Shown here piece by piece: positions 38,136-39,753 of a DNA stretch of 39,753 nt (positions are counted from its first letter, which is position 1; each line of letters begins with the position of its first letter). The notes beneath the pieces were generated by a model that saw only the letters and a list, made by a program, of their open reading frames with translations, did no database searches and was not told the origin of the DNA. The position numbers and the translations under genes were made by a program. The stretch comes from a virus. The stretch lies in IMG/VR virus record IMGVR_UViG_3300042731_007292, positions 1 through 39,753 of that record. The stretch is one strand, 5' to 3'.

Positions 38136-38549
38136 ATGAATAAATTTTCTGAAATGGTTACAAGGAGTTTGCAAGTTGCGGCAACCCTTACAACTGGGCA
38201 ATCATCTACAGCCTTGTTAGATATGAGCCCTTACAAAAAAGCAATGTTTCAAGTAGTTGCTTCAAAACCAATTGATGCGACTACATTTGTAGGAAATATT
38301 ACTGTTACAGTATATGAAAGTACAGCAAGTACATGGAATGGAGCTGTCGCAACTGCAATGACTTCATTTACTGGAACTGCTGCATGTACGTCTGGAGCAT
38401 CAGGAAACAAATTTTTTGAAGTAAATGATTTCGATATGTCTATTAACAACAGTAAAAGATATTTAGGTTTATATGTTGCAGCATGGACAAAAACTGATAT
38501 GTTTGCTATTGTTGAAAGATATAGAGGAGATCATGAACCTCTCGAGTAA
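38136..38549 (+). CDS. Small head protein, possible capsid decoration
   Basis: 137 aa from the third of three tandem ATGs (7 nt after AGGAGG). Beta-rich and Thr/Ala/Ser-rich (ATLTTGQSSTALLDMSPYKK, NITVTVYESTASTWNG). The location directly after the capsid gene and the size fit a head decoration or capsid-associated protein. Its many Ser/Thr residues make it another possible O-glycan acceptor (inference). Confidence 0.68.
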   Translation: MNKFSEMVTRSLQVAATLTTGQSSTALLDMSPYKKAMFQVVASKPIDATTFVGNITVTVYESTASTWNGAVATAMTSFTGTAACTSGASGNKFFEVNDFDMSINNSKRYLGLYVAAWTKTDMFAIVERYRGDHEPLE

Positions 38550-38576
38550 GTAAAGTATTTAAGAAAATAAATAGAT

Positions 38577-38614
38577 AAAACCTGGGAAATAATTAACATT
38601 TCCCAGGTTTTTTT
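38577..38614 (+). terminator. Intrinsic terminator ending the head operon
   Basis: A 14-bp stem (38577-38590 with 38598-38611), loop AATTAAC, then a run of seven T (38608-38614). The strongest plus-strand terminator next to the modification island. Confidence 0.88.
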
Positions 38615-38622
38615 GTTATAAT
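38593..38622 (+). promoter_or_regulatory. Promoter of the modification island, embedded in the terminator
   Basis: TTAACA (38593-38598) falls in the terminator loop, then 18 nt and TATAAT (38617-38622). Start predicted near 38629, just before the AGAAAGGG site of the first glycosyltransferase. Confidence 0.65.
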
Positions 38623-38647
38623 TATAAAAAACAGAAAGGGCGCAATT

Positions 38648-39460
38648 ATGGAAAATAAATTAAAACAAGAAACTACTGTAAGTGAAGCAAGTAGGATTAC
38701 TTTCGGAAATCAAATAGAAAATAAAAATCTAAATGGCAAAAAAATTATATGTATAGGCCTTCCGAATACAGGTTCATTTAATTGGCAAACTGTGCCTTGC
38801 TTGTTAAGTTTGCAAATTCCAAAAGGATATTGTTTAAATTTTAATGTGATGGCAAACTGCCTTGTGTATGATGCGAGAGAAAGCTTAGCAGAATATGCCG
38901 TAAATATAGGAGCTACTCATTTACTGTTTCTGGATAGTGACATGGTTCCTCCAAGCCACACAATTATGTCTTTACATGAAAAAAATGTTGATATAATTTC
39001 AGGTAAAATTTTTCAAAGAAAATATCCATACCAACCATGTTTTTATACCAAGGCTAGATTAACGAAAGATTATAAACCAATTATGGAAGGTCCTTTAGAA
39101 CCTGAATCTTGGCCTGAAAGTGGTGCTCATGGAATGGAAGGTGTTGGGATGGCATGTACTATGATAAAAACATCTATTTTTGAAAAAATTCCAAAACCTT
39201 GGTTTTTTCCTGCTCCTGGTGTTGGAGAGGATTTAGCTTTTTGTATGAAAGCAAGAAAAGCAGGCTTTAAAATATATACTGACTTTAGTGTTGATTGTGG
39301 GCACATAGGTGAATATGTTTGTACTACAGAAAGTTTTAAAATTGCATTAAATGCATGGTTAGAAGATCCGAAAAATAAAGGTAAATTAATTTTTGGAGAG
39401 GAGAATGACAATGTCCTCAATCAAACCAAAAATCATCGCGGGCATGCTGGTCAAAAATGA
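38648..39460 (+). CDS. GT-A glycosyltransferase (GT2/Anp1-like)
   Basis: 270 aa with AAAGGG upstream. A GT-A core: ICIGLPNTGSFNWQT, then ATHLLFLDSDMVPPS with DSD at 96-98, DIISGKIFQRKYPYQPCFYT, and GEDLAFCMKARKAGFKIYTD with the acidic GED at about 193-195 and a following His (CGHIGEY). The DSD region resembles that of the glycosyltransferase half of the radical SAM fusion. The C-terminus overlaps the start of the next glycosyltransferase. It transfers a sugar to an unknown phage or glycan acceptor. Confidence 0.85.
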   Translation: MENKLKQETTVSEASRITFGNQIENKNLNGKKIICIGLPNTGSFNWQTVPCLLSLQIPKGYCLNFNVMANCLVYDARESLAEYAVNIGATHLLFLDSDMVPPSHTIMSLHEKNVDIISGKIFQRKYPYQPCFYTKARLTKDYKPIMEGPLEPESWPESGAHGMEGVGMACTMIKTSIFEKIPKPWFFPAPGVGEDLAFCMKARKAGFKIYTDFSVDCGHIGEYVCTTESFKIALNAWLEDPKNKGKLIFGEENDNVLNQTKNHRGHAGQK

Positions 39461-39753
39461 AGCAGGTAGATGGCTAAGACAAGTTTGTTCAATACTTCAA
39501 GAAGTTTCTGATTGCTTTATTGTTTTGGATGACGGGTCTAGTGATGGGACTGTTAATATTTGTAAAGAATATACAGAACTAAAAAACATTTACGTAAATA
39601 AAGAAAGTCTTTGGGAAACTAATGAAGTTCAAAGAAGAAAAGAATTGTTTAATTTGTGTATGGAACAATCTAGTAATGAAAAAGATTGGATTATGATAAT
39701 TGATGCTGATGAAATAATTTGTAATCATAAAGAGCTGAGATATGTTATGTTGA
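39411..39753 (+). CDS. Family 2 glycosyltransferase, N-terminal part (continues at position 1)
   Basis: ATG 39411 lies 7 nt after AGGAG within the previous gene. The start IIAGMLVKNEAGRWLRQV and LDDGSSDGTVNI are the classic N-terminal GT2 nucleotide-binding signature. The frame reaches the DAD motif inside the 69-bp overlap and continues on the left end of the window to the stop at 440, giving 237 aa on the circle. In-frame junction supports circularity. Confidence 0.9.
   Translation, partial: MSSIKPKIIAGMLVKNEAGRWLRQVCSILQEVSDCFIVLDDGSSDGTVNICKEYTELKNIYVNKESLWETNEVQRRKELFNLCMEQSSNEKDWIMIIDADEIICNHKELRYVML
39685..39753. repeat. Terminal direct repeat, right copy
   Basis: Exact copy of bases 1-69; removal of one copy gives a 39,684-bp circle. 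Confidence 0.95.

Overview
The window is a complete, circularly closed phage genome. Its first 69 bases recur exactly as its last 69 bases (1-69 = 39685-39753), and a glycosyltransferase gene reads in frame across the join, so the unique circle is 39,684 bp. The sequence is strongly AT-rich. Most genes have GGAGG-type ribosome binding sites, with ATG, GTG and TTG starts, and TGA is used as a stop. Together with a UviB/BhlA-type holin and an Amidase_3-SPOR endolysin, this points to a tailed siphovirus of a low-GC Gram-positive host, probably a clostridium. I see no integrase and no DNA polymerase.

Layout. (1) 32.3-38.6 kb, plus strand: terminase small and large subunits, HK97-type portal, Mu F-like head protein, prohead protease, major capsid protein and a small head protein, ending in a strong terminator. 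(2) 38.65 kb through the join to 5.32 kb, plus strand: a virion-modification island with its own promoter. It holds two GT-A glycosyltransferases, a B12-type radical SAM protein fused to a third glycosyltransferase, three class I SAM methyltransferases and four small genes, and it lies between the head genes and the head-tail connector genes. (3) 5.33-13.96 kb, plus strand: connectors, tail tube, tail chaperone with a -1 frameshift, tape measure, kelch-like tail protein, hub, fibre-like protein and holin, closed by a 16-bp-stem terminator. (4) 13.97-28.12 kb, minus strand: a long early/replication region with many tiny overlapping genes. Recognisable products are an XRE regulator, ERF annealing protein, CHC2 zinc-finger protein, Rha regulator, ERCC4 nuclease, RecD2-like helicase, D5/SF3 helicase and an AbrB-like protein. 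Two identical 36-bp promoter cores serve this region. (5) 28.12-29.17 kb: a 1-kb noncoding hub. (6) 29.17-32.3 kb, plus strand: accessory genes (a DUF6948-like protein, a GDGSG-repeat protein) and the endolysin.

The noncoding hub is the most unusual part. It contains three nested perfect inverted repeats sharing one dyad axis around a 24-nt alternating purine-pyrimidine core (probable replication origin). Next comes a predicted leftward small RNA with promoter, hairpin and terminator, then a divergent promoter driving a roughly 210-nt folded RNA with a pseudoknot and tRNA-like elbow features. Last is an mRNA leader in which two hairpins present complementary CCCCCAC/GTGGGGG loops just before the first ribosome binding site. 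A second GC-rich RNA element at 1854-1935 sits in front of the radical SAM gene pair.

How the parts fit (inference): the island probably glycosylates and methylates capsid or tail proteins, or a surface glycan. The leftward operon replicates and recombines DNA from the dyad origin, and the hub RNAs set the balance between leftward replication and rightward expression.
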